7,281 nt of DNA, from the NCBI GenBank assembly GCA_900751785.1, contig CAADSM010000074.1:1-7281 (forward strand). Direction: 5' to 3'. The position numbers and the translations under genes are program-made. This document shows positions 1 through 6,133 of the stretch, piece after piece; position 1 is the stretch's first letter, and each line of letters opens with the position of its first letter. A model generated the notes under the pieces. It was not told where the DNA came from. It did not search any database and was given only the letters and a program-made list of their open reading frames with translations. The stretch is from Lachnospiraceae bacterium. GTDB lineage: Bacteria > Bacillota > Clostridia > Lachnospirales > Lachnospiraceae.

Positions 1-248
1 CGGAAGAAGAAGCGTCGACGACGGAGAGCATCGCCGCCGAAGGAGAGGCTGGCCCGGAGGATGGATTTTACCTGAGCGAGCTTCACGGCTATGTGGTCGT
101 TTACCTCAGTGATAAGACGACGATCTATGAACTCACCGAGATTCCGCTCACTGATCTTCCGGAAGAAGTGCAGCAGGAGATCTCGACGGGAAAATACGTC
201 GATACAGCGGCGGAGCTGTATGCATTTCTGGAAAACTATTCGAGCTGA
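1..248 (+). CDS. C-terminal end of a conserved protein of unknown function (5' partial)
   Basis: This is an open frame from the left edge, with its first whole codon at position 3, ending at TGA 246-248; 81 residues are visible. The first ~20 residues are rich in Glu, Ala, Ser and Thr and look like a flexible linker. They are followed by a compact conserved-looking block: FYLSELHGYVVVYLSDK, then IYELTEIPLTDLPEEVQ, and an ending AELYAFLENYSS. The 'GYVVVY...' strand followed by 'LPEEVQ...G' and a terminal 'FLENYSS' matches what I remember of small single-pass Lachnospiraceae proteins that carry a BofC-C-terminal-like domain. The N-terminus, where a membrane anchor would be expected, is outside the window. 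Function is unknown. A different forward frame beginning at 91 is also open here but encodes an Arg/Ser-rich composition without family resemblance, so I prefer this frame. No convincing terminator follows. Confidence 0.75.
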   Translation, partial: EEEASTTESIAAEGEAGPEDGFYLSELHGYVVVYLSDKTTIYELTEIPLTDLPEEVQQEISTGKYVDTAAELYAFLENYSS

Positions 249-322
249 TACGCAACGCCGCCTCTCTGGCTGGAAGCGCATCCCGTCTTTTTCGGCGCTG
301 CCGCAGGTCTCATACAAGGCTC

Positions 323-351
323 TGGACGAATCGGGAGGAATAGTGTATAAT
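323..351 (+). promoter_or_regulatory. Sigma-A-type promoter for the DUF896-miaB unit
   Basis: A perfect -10 hexamer TATAAT (346-351) is preceded, with a 17-nt spacer, by TGGACG (323-328), which matches 4 of 6 positions of the -35 consensus TTGACA. The predicted transcript start is near 358, giving a short leader of about 30 nt that contains the AAAGGAAAG ribosome site (367-375) of the first gene at 387. No LexA-type dyad (CGAAC-N4-GTTCG) is visible. That is worth stating because the B. subtilis DUF896 gene ynzC lies in the SOS-controlled yneA operon. Confidence 0.7.
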
Positions 352-386
352 GCGGTATAGCTTTTGAAAGGAAAGAGTGTTATTAG

Positions 387-611
387 ATGGAAAAACAGAA
401 GATAGACCGTATCAATGAGTTATATAAAAAATCAAAGGCGGAGGGCCTGACAGACGCGGAGCGGAAAGAGCAGAAGATCCTGCGCCAGCAGTACATTGAA
501 CTGATCAGACGCAATCTGCGCAGTCAGCTCAACAACATCGATATCGAAGAAAAAGACGGAACGGTTGTGAATCTTGGTGAGAAATACGGAAGCGCTGAGA
601 AAGGAAATTAG
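387..611 (+). CDS. DUF896 / UPF0291 family protein (YnzC-like)
   Basis: A complete 74-residue protein, which is normal family length (about 60-80 aa). The N-terminal ~45 residues show the family pattern: IDRINELYKKSKAEGLT, then a Glu/Lys-rich turn, then LRQQYIELIRRNLRSQL. These correspond to the two antiparallel helices known for B. subtilis YnzC. The tail contains the usual short 'NIDIEEKDG' segment. The protein is cytoplasmic and highly charged, with no signal peptide or membrane segment. The molecular role of the family is not established; in B. subtilis ynzC sits in the SOS operon with yneA. Here it is instead the first gene of a unit with 5-formyl-THF cyclo-ligase, a DUF4250 gene and miaB. 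The ATG start is supported by AAAGGAAAG at 367-375 and by the promoter just upstream. Its 3' end overlaps the next gene by about 38 nt. Family assignment is confident; function is unknown. Confidence 0.93.
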   Translation: MEKQKIDRINELYKKSKAEGLTDAERKEQKILRQQYIELIRRNLRSQLNNIDIEEKDGTVVNLGEKYGSAEKGN

Positions 612-1176
612 GCGGAAGAAGCTGAAGGAAAGAGCGGCTCTGCCTCCCGGCATAAGGCAGCATGCAGAAGCCGGGATCGCACAGCGGCTCTTTTCCTGCG
701 CCCTTTATCAGGAGGCGGAGGAGGTCTTCTGCTATGCCTCTTACGGAAGCGAGACAGACACCTCACGGATCATCGAAGAGTCGCTCCGTCTCGGGAAAAG
801 GACAGCGGTTCCGAAAGTGACCGGCGAGCGCAGGATGGAGTTCTACTATATCAGCAGCATGGATGAGCTTGTCTCAGGATACAGAGGGATCCCGGAGCCG
901 GAAGGCAGGGAAGGTACAGAAGCTCTGCCCGGGAAGGACGCACTGATCATCCTGCCCGGAGCTGCCTTCGACCGGAAGGGAAACCGCCTCGGATACGGAG
1001 GCGGCTTCTACGATACATACCTTGCCGCGCACCCTCAGGCGGGCAGGGCGGCGATCGCCTTCGCATTGCAGATTGCAGAGGACATACCATCCGCACCGCA
1101 CGATATCCGGCCGGATATCATTGTCACAGAAAAGGAGATGATACAATGTATACAGGACTCCCGGGAGACCCGGTGA
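574..1176 (+). CDS. 5-formyltetrahydrofolate cyclo-ligase (methenyl-THF synthetase)
   Basis: This 200-residue cytoplasmic enzyme is predicted to use ATP to convert 5-formyl-THF to 5,10-methenyl-THF, returning stored folate to the one-carbon pool. The length is normal (about 180-200 aa). Landmarks are a basic N-terminal helix (LRKEIRRKKLKERAALP, residues 7-23) that supplies nucleotide-contacting Arg/Lys in this family; YGSETDTSRII at 57-67; GIPEPEG at 105-111; the hallmark block ILPGAAFDRKGNRLG at 126-140 plus YGGGFYDTYL at 141-150; and PHDIRPDIIVTE at 175-186. The usual Arg of 'YYDR' is Thr here (FYDT), a position that also varies in eukaryotic homologues. The start is uncertain: TTG 574 and GTG 577 are adjacent, no clear ribosome site precedes them, and both lie inside the DUF896 gene, which points to translational coupling. 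No ATG occurs in frame until the protein body. The gene overlaps the next one by 31 nt. Confidence 0.92.
   Translation: MVRNTEALRKEIRRKKLKERAALPPGIRQHAEAGIAQRLFSCALYQEAEEVFCYASYGSETDTSRIIEESLRLGKRTAVPKVTGERRMEFYYISSMDELVSGYRGIPEPEGREGTEALPGKDALIILPGAAFDRKGNRLGYGGGFYDTYLAAHPQAGRAAIAFALQIAEDIPSAPHDIRPDIIVTEKEMIQCIQDSRETR
1131..1148 (+). promoter_or_regulatory. Strong ribosome binding site fixing the DUF4250 start
   Basis: AAAGGAG (1131-1137) lies 8 nt before ATG 1146, inside the last codons of the cyclo-ligase gene. Because the downstream gene is only 60 codons long and overlaps its neighbour, this near-perfect Shine-Dalgarno sequence is the main non-homology evidence that the small gene is real and starts here. 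Confidence 0.75.
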
Positions 1177-1328
1177 TCCTCTTAAGCGTCGTCAACACAA
1201 AGCTCAGGGACTTTTATCCGAGCCTTGAGGCGCTGTGCGAGGATATGCAGGCGGATCAGAATGAGATCACAGAGAAACTGAAGATGATCGATTATGAATA
1301 TGATGCGGTCAGGAATCAGTTTGTCTGA
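1146..1328 (+). CDS. DUF4250 family small protein
   Basis: A complete 60-residue protein with the family signature at both ends: an N-terminal MYTGLPGDPVILLSVVNTKL, a central FYPSLEALCED, and a C-terminal IDYEYDAVRNQFV. These match the DUF4250 (PF14056) pattern as I know it: 'LP.DP.mLLS.vNt.LRD.y.sL..lC' and a closing 'Y.YD...NqF'. It is expected to be a small helical cytoplasmic protein; no membrane segment or signal is present. The function of the family is unknown and I do not assign one. It overlaps the end of the cyclo-ligase gene by 31 nt in a different frame but has its own excellent ribosome site, and it sits about 34 nt ahead of miaB with no terminator between, so it is very probably co-transcribed with both. 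The sequence looks intact. Confidence 0.88.
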   Translation: MYTGLPGDPVILLSVVNTKLRDFYPSLEALCEDMQADQNEITEKLKMIDYEYDAVRNQFV

Positions 1329-1362
1329 TCAATAAAAATACATAGGAATGACAGGTAGGACC

Positions 1363-2823
1363 ATGGAAGAAAATAAGAATACAGAGCGGATGCTCGGAGA
1401 ATATGCCGCAGACGCCGAGATCCCTGCAGCAGAACCTCAGCGGCAGTATTATTATATGGAAAAGGCAAAACAGCATCTTGCGCGGATGTCGGCTGAAGCG
1501 GGACGTCCGCTCACCTTCTGCGTCACCACCTTCGGCTGTCAGATGAACGCCCGTGACTCCGAGAAGCTCACCGGCATCCTGGAGCGGATCGGGTATGTCG
1601 AAGAGCCGGACGAGGAGAAGGCGGATTTTGTCATCTACAATACATGCACCGTGCGAGAGAACGCTAACCAGAGAGTCTACGGACGGCTGGGGCAGCTCGG
1701 GCGTATCAAGAAGAAGAACCCGCATATGATGATCGCGCTCTGCGGCTGTATGATGCAGGAGCCGCATGTCGTGGAGAAGTTAAAGACAAGCTACCGCTTC
1801 GTCGATCTGATCTTCGGCACACACAACATCTATAAGTTTGCGGAGCTTCTGGCAACCCGTATGGAGTCCGGCAGGATGGTCATCGACATCTGGAAGGACA
1901 CAGACAAGATCGTGGAGGATCTTCCTGTGGAGCGGAAGTATCCGTTTAAATCCGGAGTAAACATCATGTTCGGCTGCAATAACTTCTGCAGCTACTGCAT
2001 CGTGCCTTATGTGCGCGGGCGAGAGCGCAGCCGTGATCCGAAGGCGATCATCCGTGAGATCGAGCGGCTCGTTGCAGACGGCGTGGTGGAGGTCATGCTC
2101 CTGGGGCAGAACGTCAACTCCTACGGGAAGACGCTTCCGGAGCCTATGACATTCGCACAGCTCCTGGAGGAAGTGGAGAAGATAGAAGGCCTTGAGCGGA
2201 TCCGCTTTATGACCTCTCATCCGAAGGACCTTTCCGACGAGCTGATCGAGGTCATGGGCAGATCAAAAAAAATATGCAAGCACCTTCATCTTCCCGTGCA
2301 GTCCGGAAGCAGCCGTATCCTTCAGAAGATGAACCGCCGGTACACAAAGGAGCAGTATCTTGCTCTCGTAGATAAGATCAAGGCCGCTGTGCCGGACATC
2401 TCACTCACGACGGATATCATCGTAGGATTCCCGGGAGAGACCGAGGAAGACTTCCAGGAGACACTGGATGTGGTGAGAAAGGTGCGATACGACAGTGCTT
2501 TTACCTTCATCTACTCCAAGCGGAGCGGAACTCCCGCCGCTGTGATGGAAGATCAGGTTCCGGAGGACGTGGTGAAAGACCGGTTCAACCGGCTCCTCGA
2601 GGAGGTACAGAGGATCTCCGCCGAGGTCTGCGCAGTCCACGAAGGGACTGTTCAGGAAGTCCTCGTAGAGTGCAGGAACGATCACGACGAGCATCTCATG
2701 ACAGGGCGCATGAGCAACAACCTTCTCGTCCACTTCCCCGGCGATGAATCGCTGATCGGAAAGCTGGTCAAAGTAAGACTGGATGAGTGCAGAGGCTTTT
2801 ATTATATCGGAGAGATCATCTAG
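1363..2823 (+). CDS. miaB: tRNA-2-methylthio-N6-dimethylallyladenosine synthase MiaB
   Basis: This radical-SAM methylthiotransferase is predicted to convert i6A37 to ms2i6A37 in tRNAs reading UNN codons, using two [4Fe-4S] clusters. With the chosen start it has 486 residues. A variable ~45-residue N-terminal extension precedes the UPF0004 domain (about 50-165), which carries three cluster cysteines: TFGCQMN (C59), YNTCTVREN (C95) and CGCMMQEP (C129). The radical-SAM motif is GCNNFCSYC (C205, C209, C212), followed by VPYVRGRERSR, GQNVNSYG, SHPKDLS, HLHLPVQSGS and IVGFPGET. A C-terminal TRAM domain begins near HEGTVQEVLVE. The conserved RGRE(R/K)SR sequence and the ~490-aa length favour MiaB over MtaB or RimO. 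ATG 1348 would add five residues (MTGRT), but its only purine stretch touches the start codon. ATG 1363 has AGGTAGG at 1353-1359 and gives the more family-like MEENK start. This is the last gene before the terminator. Confidence 0.96.
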   Translation: MEENKNTERMLGEYAADAEIPAAEPQRQYYYMEKAKQHLARMSAEAGRPLTFCVTTFGCQMNARDSEKLTGILERIGYVEEPDEEKADFVIYNTCTVRENANQRVYGRLGQLGRIKKKNPHMMIALCGCMMQEPHVVEKLKTSYRFVDLIFGTHNIYKFAELLATRMESGRMVIDIWKDTDKIVEDLPVERKYPFKSGVNIMFGCNNFCSYCIVPYVRGRERSRDPKAIIREIERLVADGVVEVMLLGQNVNSYGKTLPEPMTFAQLLEEVEKIEGLERIRFMTSHPKDLSDELIEVMGRSKKICKHLHLPVQSGSSRILQKMNRRYTKEQYLALVDKIKAAVPDISLTTDIIVGFPGETEEDFQETLDVVRKVRYDSAFTFIYSKRSGTPAAVMEDQVPEDVVKDRFNRLLEEVQRISAEVCAVHEGTVQEVLVECRNDHDEHLMTGRMSNNLLVHFPGDESLIGKLVKVRLDECRGFYYIGEII

Positions 2824-2857
2824 TATAGAATGAACACAAACTGAGAAAACTATCCTT

Positions 2858-2883
2858 AACGCCGGCGGCATGCCGGCGTTTTT
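2858..2883 (+). terminator. Rho-independent terminator after miaB
   Basis: A perfect 9-bp GC-rich stem (AACGCCGGC 2858-2866 pairing with GCCGGCGTT 2872-2880) encloses the 5-nt loop GGCAT and runs into TTTTT (2879-2883). It begins 34 nt after the miaB stop codon and closes the DUF896-miaB unit. The minus strand has no U-tract on the other side, so it should act on the + strand only. Confidence 0.92.
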
Positions 2884-2884
2884 A

Positions 2885-2912
2885 CCGCAGGAAAGGGAAT
2901 TTATCTCTGCGG
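2885..2912 (+). repeat. Short inverted repeat upstream of the CmpB-like gene
   Basis: CCGCAG (2885-2890) and CTGCGG (2907-2912) are perfect reverse complements separated by 16 nt. The repeat lies between the miaB terminator and the ribosome site (2926-2933) of the next gene. It could be a leader hairpin or a protein-binding dyad, but a 6-bp repeat with a 16-nt loop can also arise by chance. No T-tract follows, so it is not a terminator. No convincing -35/-10 pair was found for the downstream gene. Confidence 0.3.
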
Positions 2913-2940
2913 GATCTTATACGACAGGAGAGGAAAGTTT

Positions 2941-3357
2941 GTGAAAAAACTGAGTGAATACTTACTGCTCTGGGCTCTGGGAGGGTCTATCTACTATACG
3001 TTTGAACTGTTCTTCCGCGGATTTTCTCACTGGTCCATGTTTGTCCTTGGCGGATTCTGTCTCGTATTCTGCGCCCAGCAGGGAAAATGGACGCACTGGC
3101 AGGCGCCGCTCTGGAAGCAGGTAGGATGGTGTGTGATCTTTGTGACCGCATGCGAGTTTATGACCGGGATCATTGTCAATAAGTTCCTTCACTGGAATGT
3201 ATGGGATTATACTGGACTGCCCTTCCAGCTGATGGGACAGATCTGTCTGCCTTTCGCTGTCATTTTCTCCGGACTCTGTGCCGCAGGAATCCTCCTGAGC
3301 GGCTGGCTGCTCCATTTTCTCTACGGGGAGGAAGCGCCTCACTTTCACGTACTGTGA
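2941..3357 (+). CDS. CmpB-like integral membrane protein (putative ABC transporter permease, PF06541)
   Basis: A 138-residue hydrophobic protein with about four membrane segments: residues ~6-25, ~32-46, ~61-81 and ~99-127. Family-type motifs are visible between helices: ELFFRGFSHWSMFVLGG (22-38), CEFMTGIIVNKFL (71-83) and WDYTGLPFQLMGQICLPFA (88-106). This pattern of 'E..RG.thwSM.llGG', 'EF.tG.ivN' and 'vWDYs....n..GqIcl' is what I know from the PF06541 'putative ABC-transporter type IV' family. The name is historical: there is no ATPase domain or partner gene here, and the substrate, if any, is unknown. The start is GTG 2941, supported by AGGAGAGG at 2926-2933. The short C-terminal tail (GEEAPHFHVL) is soluble. 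It lies between the miaB terminator and the mutS promoter, so it is probably a single-gene unit. Its link to mismatch repair is positional only. Confidence 0.85.
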   Translation: MKKLSEYLLLWALGGSIYYTFELFFRGFSHWSMFVLGGFCLVFCAQQGKWTHWQAPLWKQVGWCVIFVTACEFMTGIIVNKFLHWNVWDYTGLPFQLMGQICLPFAVIFSGLCAAGILLSGWLLHFLYGEEAPHFHVL

Positions 3358-3368
3358 AATTTCTGTTA

Positions 3369-3397
3369 TTGAACTGATTTTTTAAAAATGTTATACT
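3369..3397 (+). promoter_or_regulatory. Extended -10 sigma-A promoter of mutS-mutL
   Basis: TTGAAC (3369-3374, 4 of 6 to the -35 consensus) and TATACT (3392-3397, 5 of 6 to the -10) are separated by the optimal 17 nt. TG at 3389-3390 adds an extended -10 element (TGTTATACT). The predicted transcript start is about 3403-3405, which leaves a roughly 60-nt leader before the mutS start. It begins 11 nt after the stop of the upstream membrane-protein gene. Confidence 0.8.
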
Positions 3398-3402
3398 AAT
3401 CC

Positions 3403-3423
3403 GAAAAGGGTTTTTACCTTTTC
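3403..3423 (+). promoter_or_regulatory. Hairpin or dyad at the predicted 5' end of the mutS transcript
   Basis: GAAAAGG (3403-3409) and CCTTTTC (3417-3423) form a perfect 7-bp inverted repeat around the loop GTTTTTA. It begins where transcription from the promoter at 3369-3397 should start, so the mRNA would open with this stem-loop; at the DNA level it could equally be an operator. It is AT-rich and not followed by a T-run, so it is unlikely to terminate the upstream gene. The inverted repeat is directly visible; its role is inferred. Confidence 0.5.
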
Positions 3424-3450
3424 ATCGAAACAAAATAATTTTTACAATAC

Positions 3451-3477
3451 AAAGGAGTAAGAATGTGGCTGAATTAA
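3451..3477 (+). promoter_or_regulatory. mutS ribosome binding site with overlapping ATG and GTG starts
   Basis: AAAGGAG (3451-3457) precedes two overlapping start codons. ATG 3463-3465 (spacing 5 nt) opens a frame of only four residues, MWLN, ending at TAA 3475-3477. GTG 3465-3467 (spacing 7 nt) opens mutS. The GTG is chosen because it continues into the conserved MutS N-terminus. The ATG may compete for initiating ribosomes. Confidence 0.6.
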
Positions 3478-6116
3478 CCCCAATGATGAAACAGTATATG
3501 GAGACGAAGTCCCAGTATCAGGACTGCATTCTGTTCTATAGATTAGGTGATTTTTACGAAATGTTCTTCGATGACGCGCTGACCGCGTCACGTGAACTTG
3601 AGATCACGCTGACCGGCAAAAACTGCGGGCAGGAGGAGAGGGCACCCATGTGCGGTGTCCCTTACCATGCTGTGGAAGGCTATCTGAACAAACTCGTATC
3701 CAAGGGCTATAAGGTCGCGATCTGTGAGCAGATGGAGGACCCGAAGCAGGCGAAAGGGATCGTGAAGCGCGAGGTCGTCCGGATCGTCACGCCGGGAACG
3801 AATCTCGACACACAGGCACTGGATGAGACGAAGAATAACTATATCATGTGTATCGTGTACATAGCAGACCGCTACGGGGTTTCCATAGCGGATATCACGA
3901 CCGGAGACTATTTTGTCACAGAGATGCCTGACAGTGCCAAGCTGATGGACGAGATCTATAAGTTCATGCCCTCTGAGATCATCTGCAATGAAGCCTTTTA
4001 TATGAGCGGCATGGATCTGGATGGAATGAAGGACAGACTCGGCATTACGATCTTTTCTCTTGACGCATGGTATTTTGACGACGCCATCTGCCGGGAAAAG
4101 CTGCTGGATCATTTCAAAGTGTCTTCCTTTGCAGGACTGGGGCTTGCCGACTATGACTGCGGTATCATCAGCGCCGGCGCGCTTCTTCAGTATCTGCTCG
4201 AGACGCAGAAAAATTCTCTTTCCAACCTCACCCATATCACCCCTTATGCGGCTGGAAAATACATGATGCTGGACAGCGCGACGAGACGGAACCTGGAGCT
4301 GTGCGAGACGCTCCGCGAGAAGCAGAAGAGAGGCTCCCTTCTGTGGGTGCTGGACAAGACACGGACGGCGATGGGCGCCAGAACACTCCGCAAATATGTA
4401 GAGCAGCCGCTCATCGATAAGAAGGAGATCCTGCTCCGCCTTGACGCAGTGGAAGAGCTGAAAAAGCAGGCAATCTCCAGGGAGGAGATCCGCGAATATC
4501 TTTCCCCGGTCTATGACTTGGAGAGGCTGATCACCAGGATTACTTACGGATCTGCGAATCCGAGGGATCTGATCGCGTTTAAGAGCTCGCTGGAGATGCT
4601 GCCCCATATCCGGTATATCCTGGAGGAGATGCAGTCGGAGCTCTTGAAAAACATTTATCAGGATATGGACTCTCTTTCCGATCTCTGTGATCTGGTCAGA
4701 AATGCGATCCAGGACGAGCCGCCCCTTGCCATGAAAGAAGGCAATATCATCCGGGACGGATATAACGAAGAGGTAGACAAGCTCCGCCGCGCCAAGTCCG
4801 ACGGCAAGGACTGGCTTGCCAAGCTGGAGAACGATGAGAGGGAGAAAACAGGGATCAAAAATCTCCGGATCAAATACAACAAGGTGTTCGGCTATTATCT
4901 TGAGGTCACCAACTCATACAAGGATCTTGTGCCTGAGTATTACACCCGCAAACAGACCCTTGCCAATGCAGAGCGGTATATCACGCCGGAGCTCAAAGAG
5001 CTGGAGGACATGATCCTTGGGGCGGAGGATAAGCTCTATGCGCTGGAGTATGATCTGTACTGTGAAGTGAGAGATACGATCGCCGCAGAGGTCGTGAGGA
5101 TCCAGCAGACGGCGAAGGCAGTTGCGGCGCTGGATGTGTTTGCCTCCCTTGCGCTTGTTGCAGAGCGGAACAACTATGTCCGCCCGAAGATCAATGAGCG
5201 AGGGATCATTGATATCAAGGAAGGGCGCCACCCTGTCGTAGAGCGGATGATACCGAACGACATGTTCATCTCCAACGACACTTATCTGGATGACAAGAAG
5301 CACCGGATCTCTATCATCACCGGTCCGAACATGGCGGGTAAATCAACCTACATGCGTCAGACTGCCCTGATCGCCCTGATGGCGCAGATCGGTTCTTTCG
5401 TTCCGGCCGAGAGCGCCAATATCTGTCTGTCAGACCGGATCTTCACAAGAGTCGGAGCCTCTGACGACCTGGCTTCCGGTCAGAGTACCTTCATGGTCGA
5501 AATGACCGAAGTTGCAAATATTTTGCGGAACGCCACTTCAAAAAGCCTTCTGATCCTGGATGAGATCGGGCGTGGAACAAGCACCTTCGACGGCCTCTCC
5601 ATCGCATGGGCAGTGGTGGAATATATCAGCGACAGCCGGCTCCTGGGAGCCAAGACGCTGTTCGCCACCCACTATCATGAGCTGACCGAGCTTGAGGGAA
5701 AGATCGACAATGTGAACAACTACTGTATCGCAGTCAAGGAGAAAGGCGACGATATCGTTTTCCTCAGAAAGATCGTAAAAGGCGGCGCCGATAAGAGCTA
5801 CGGTATCCAGGTGGCCAAGCTCGCCGGCGTGCCGGACCTGGTGATCAACCGGGCGAAGGAGATCGTGGAAGAGCTGAGCGAACAGGATATCACGTCTAAG
5901 GTCAGTGAGATCGCAGAGAGGGAACGCGCGTCAAAGAAGCGGCCGAAGGTGAAAAAATATGATGAGGTGGATATCGCCCAGATGTCGCTGTTTGACACGG
6001 TGAAGGATGACGATGTGCTGGAGGAGCTGAAGAATATCGACGTTGGGAACCTTACGCCGATCGATGCGCTCAACACGATCTACCGCCTCCAGAACAAGCT
6101 GAAAAACAGATGGTAA
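3465..6116 (+). CDS. mutS: DNA mismatch repair protein MutS
   Basis: A full-length 883-residue MutS, the dimeric ATPase clamp that recognises base mismatches and small loops and recruits MutL. The N-terminal mismatch-reading domain contains GDFYEMF (28-34), with the stacking Phe30 and Glu32 of the Phe-X-Glu motif, and the GKNCG...PMCGVPYHA region (51-69). The connector, lever and clamp domains fill about 120-570 (FGYYLEVT 475-482; YITPELKELE 505-514). The ATPase domain has Walker A GPNMAGKST (620-628), signature loop ASDDLASGQSTFMVEM (665-680), Walker B LLILDE (695-700) and switch His736 in ATHYHEL. After the helix-turn-helix dimer region (around 776-803), a charged linker carries QMSLF (839-843), which resembles the sliding-clamp binding motif of MutS, then a short C-terminal domain (863-883). 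The start is GTG 3465; the family-type LTPMMKQY follows at once. MutS1, not MutS2: the mismatch domain is present and there is no Smr domain. It is co-transcribed with mutL 17 nt downstream. Confidence 0.98.
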   Translation: MAELTPMMKQYMETKSQYQDCILFYRLGDFYEMFFDDALTASRELEITLTGKNCGQEERAPMCGVPYHAVEGYLNKLVSKGYKVAICEQMEDPKQAKGIVKREVVRIVTPGTNLDTQALDETKNNYIMCIVYIADRYGVSIADITTGDYFVTEMPDSAKLMDEIYKFMPSEIICNEAFYMSGMDLDGMKDRLGITIFSLDAWYFDDAICREKLLDHFKVSSFAGLGLADYDCGIISAGALLQYLLETQKNSLSNLTHITPYAAGKYMMLDSATRRNLELCETLREKQKRGSLLWVLDKTRTAMGARTLRKYVEQPLIDKKEILLRLDAVEELKKQAISREEIREYLSPVYDLERLITRITYGSANPRDLIAFKSSLEMLPHIRYILEEMQSELLKNIYQDMDSLSDLCDLVRNAIQDEPPLAMKEGNIIRDGYNEEVDKLRRAKSDGKDWLAKLENDEREKTGIKNLRIKYNKVFGYYLEVTNSYKDLVPEYYTRKQTLANAERYITPELKELEDMILGAEDKLYALEYDLYCEVRDTIAAEVVRIQQTAKAVAALDVFASLALVAERNNYVRPKINERGIIDIKEGRHPVVERMIPNDMFISNDTYLDDKKHRISIITGPNMAGKSTYMRQTALIALMAQIGSFVPAESANICLSDRIFTRVGASDDLASGQSTFMVEMTEVANILRNATSKSLLILDEIGRGTSTFDGLSIAWAVVEYISDSRLLGAKTLFATHYHELTELEGKIDNVNNYCIAVKEKGDDIVFLRKIVKGGADKSYGIQVAKLAGVPDLVINRAKEIVEELSEQDITSKVSEIAERERASKKRPKVKKYDEVDIAQMSLFDTVKDDDVLEELKNIDVGNLTPIDALNTIYRLQNKLKNRW

Positions 6117-6133
6117 TATAGAAGGAGAAGACT

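Noticed and set aside
249..300. Possible terminator after the first gene (T-run at 286-292, CGCCG/CGGCG arms at 256-260 and 293-297)
   Set aside because: The T-run lies inside the long loop between the arms and not after a stem; no stable hairpin directly precedes it.
91..360. Open + frame of 89 codons over the end of the first gene and the following gap
   Set aside because: It reads through the conserved C-terminal block in another frame, its product is Arg/Ser-rich without family character, and it covers the promoter at 323-351.
1309..2871. Several minus-strand open frames opposite miaB
   Set aside because: All lie opposite conserved MiaB motifs, have no supporting ribosome sites that I could find, and one runs across the miaB terminator stem.
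2918..2923. TATACG as a -10 box for the CmpB-like gene
   Set aside because: The 17-nt-upstream position (GGGAAT) is unlike a -35 box, and the implied start would fall within the ribosome binding site.
3358..3464. LexA/SOS box upstream of mutS
   Set aside because: GAAC occurs at 3371-3374 but no properly spaced GTTC partner follows; it is better explained as part of the -35 element.
3588..4607. Long open frame on the minus strand (339 codons) inside mutS
   Set aside because: It lies opposite conserved MutS domains, its product is His/Arg/Leu-rich and unlike any family I recognise, and no ribosome site or promoter was seen. This is the usual antisense shadow of a codon-biased gene.
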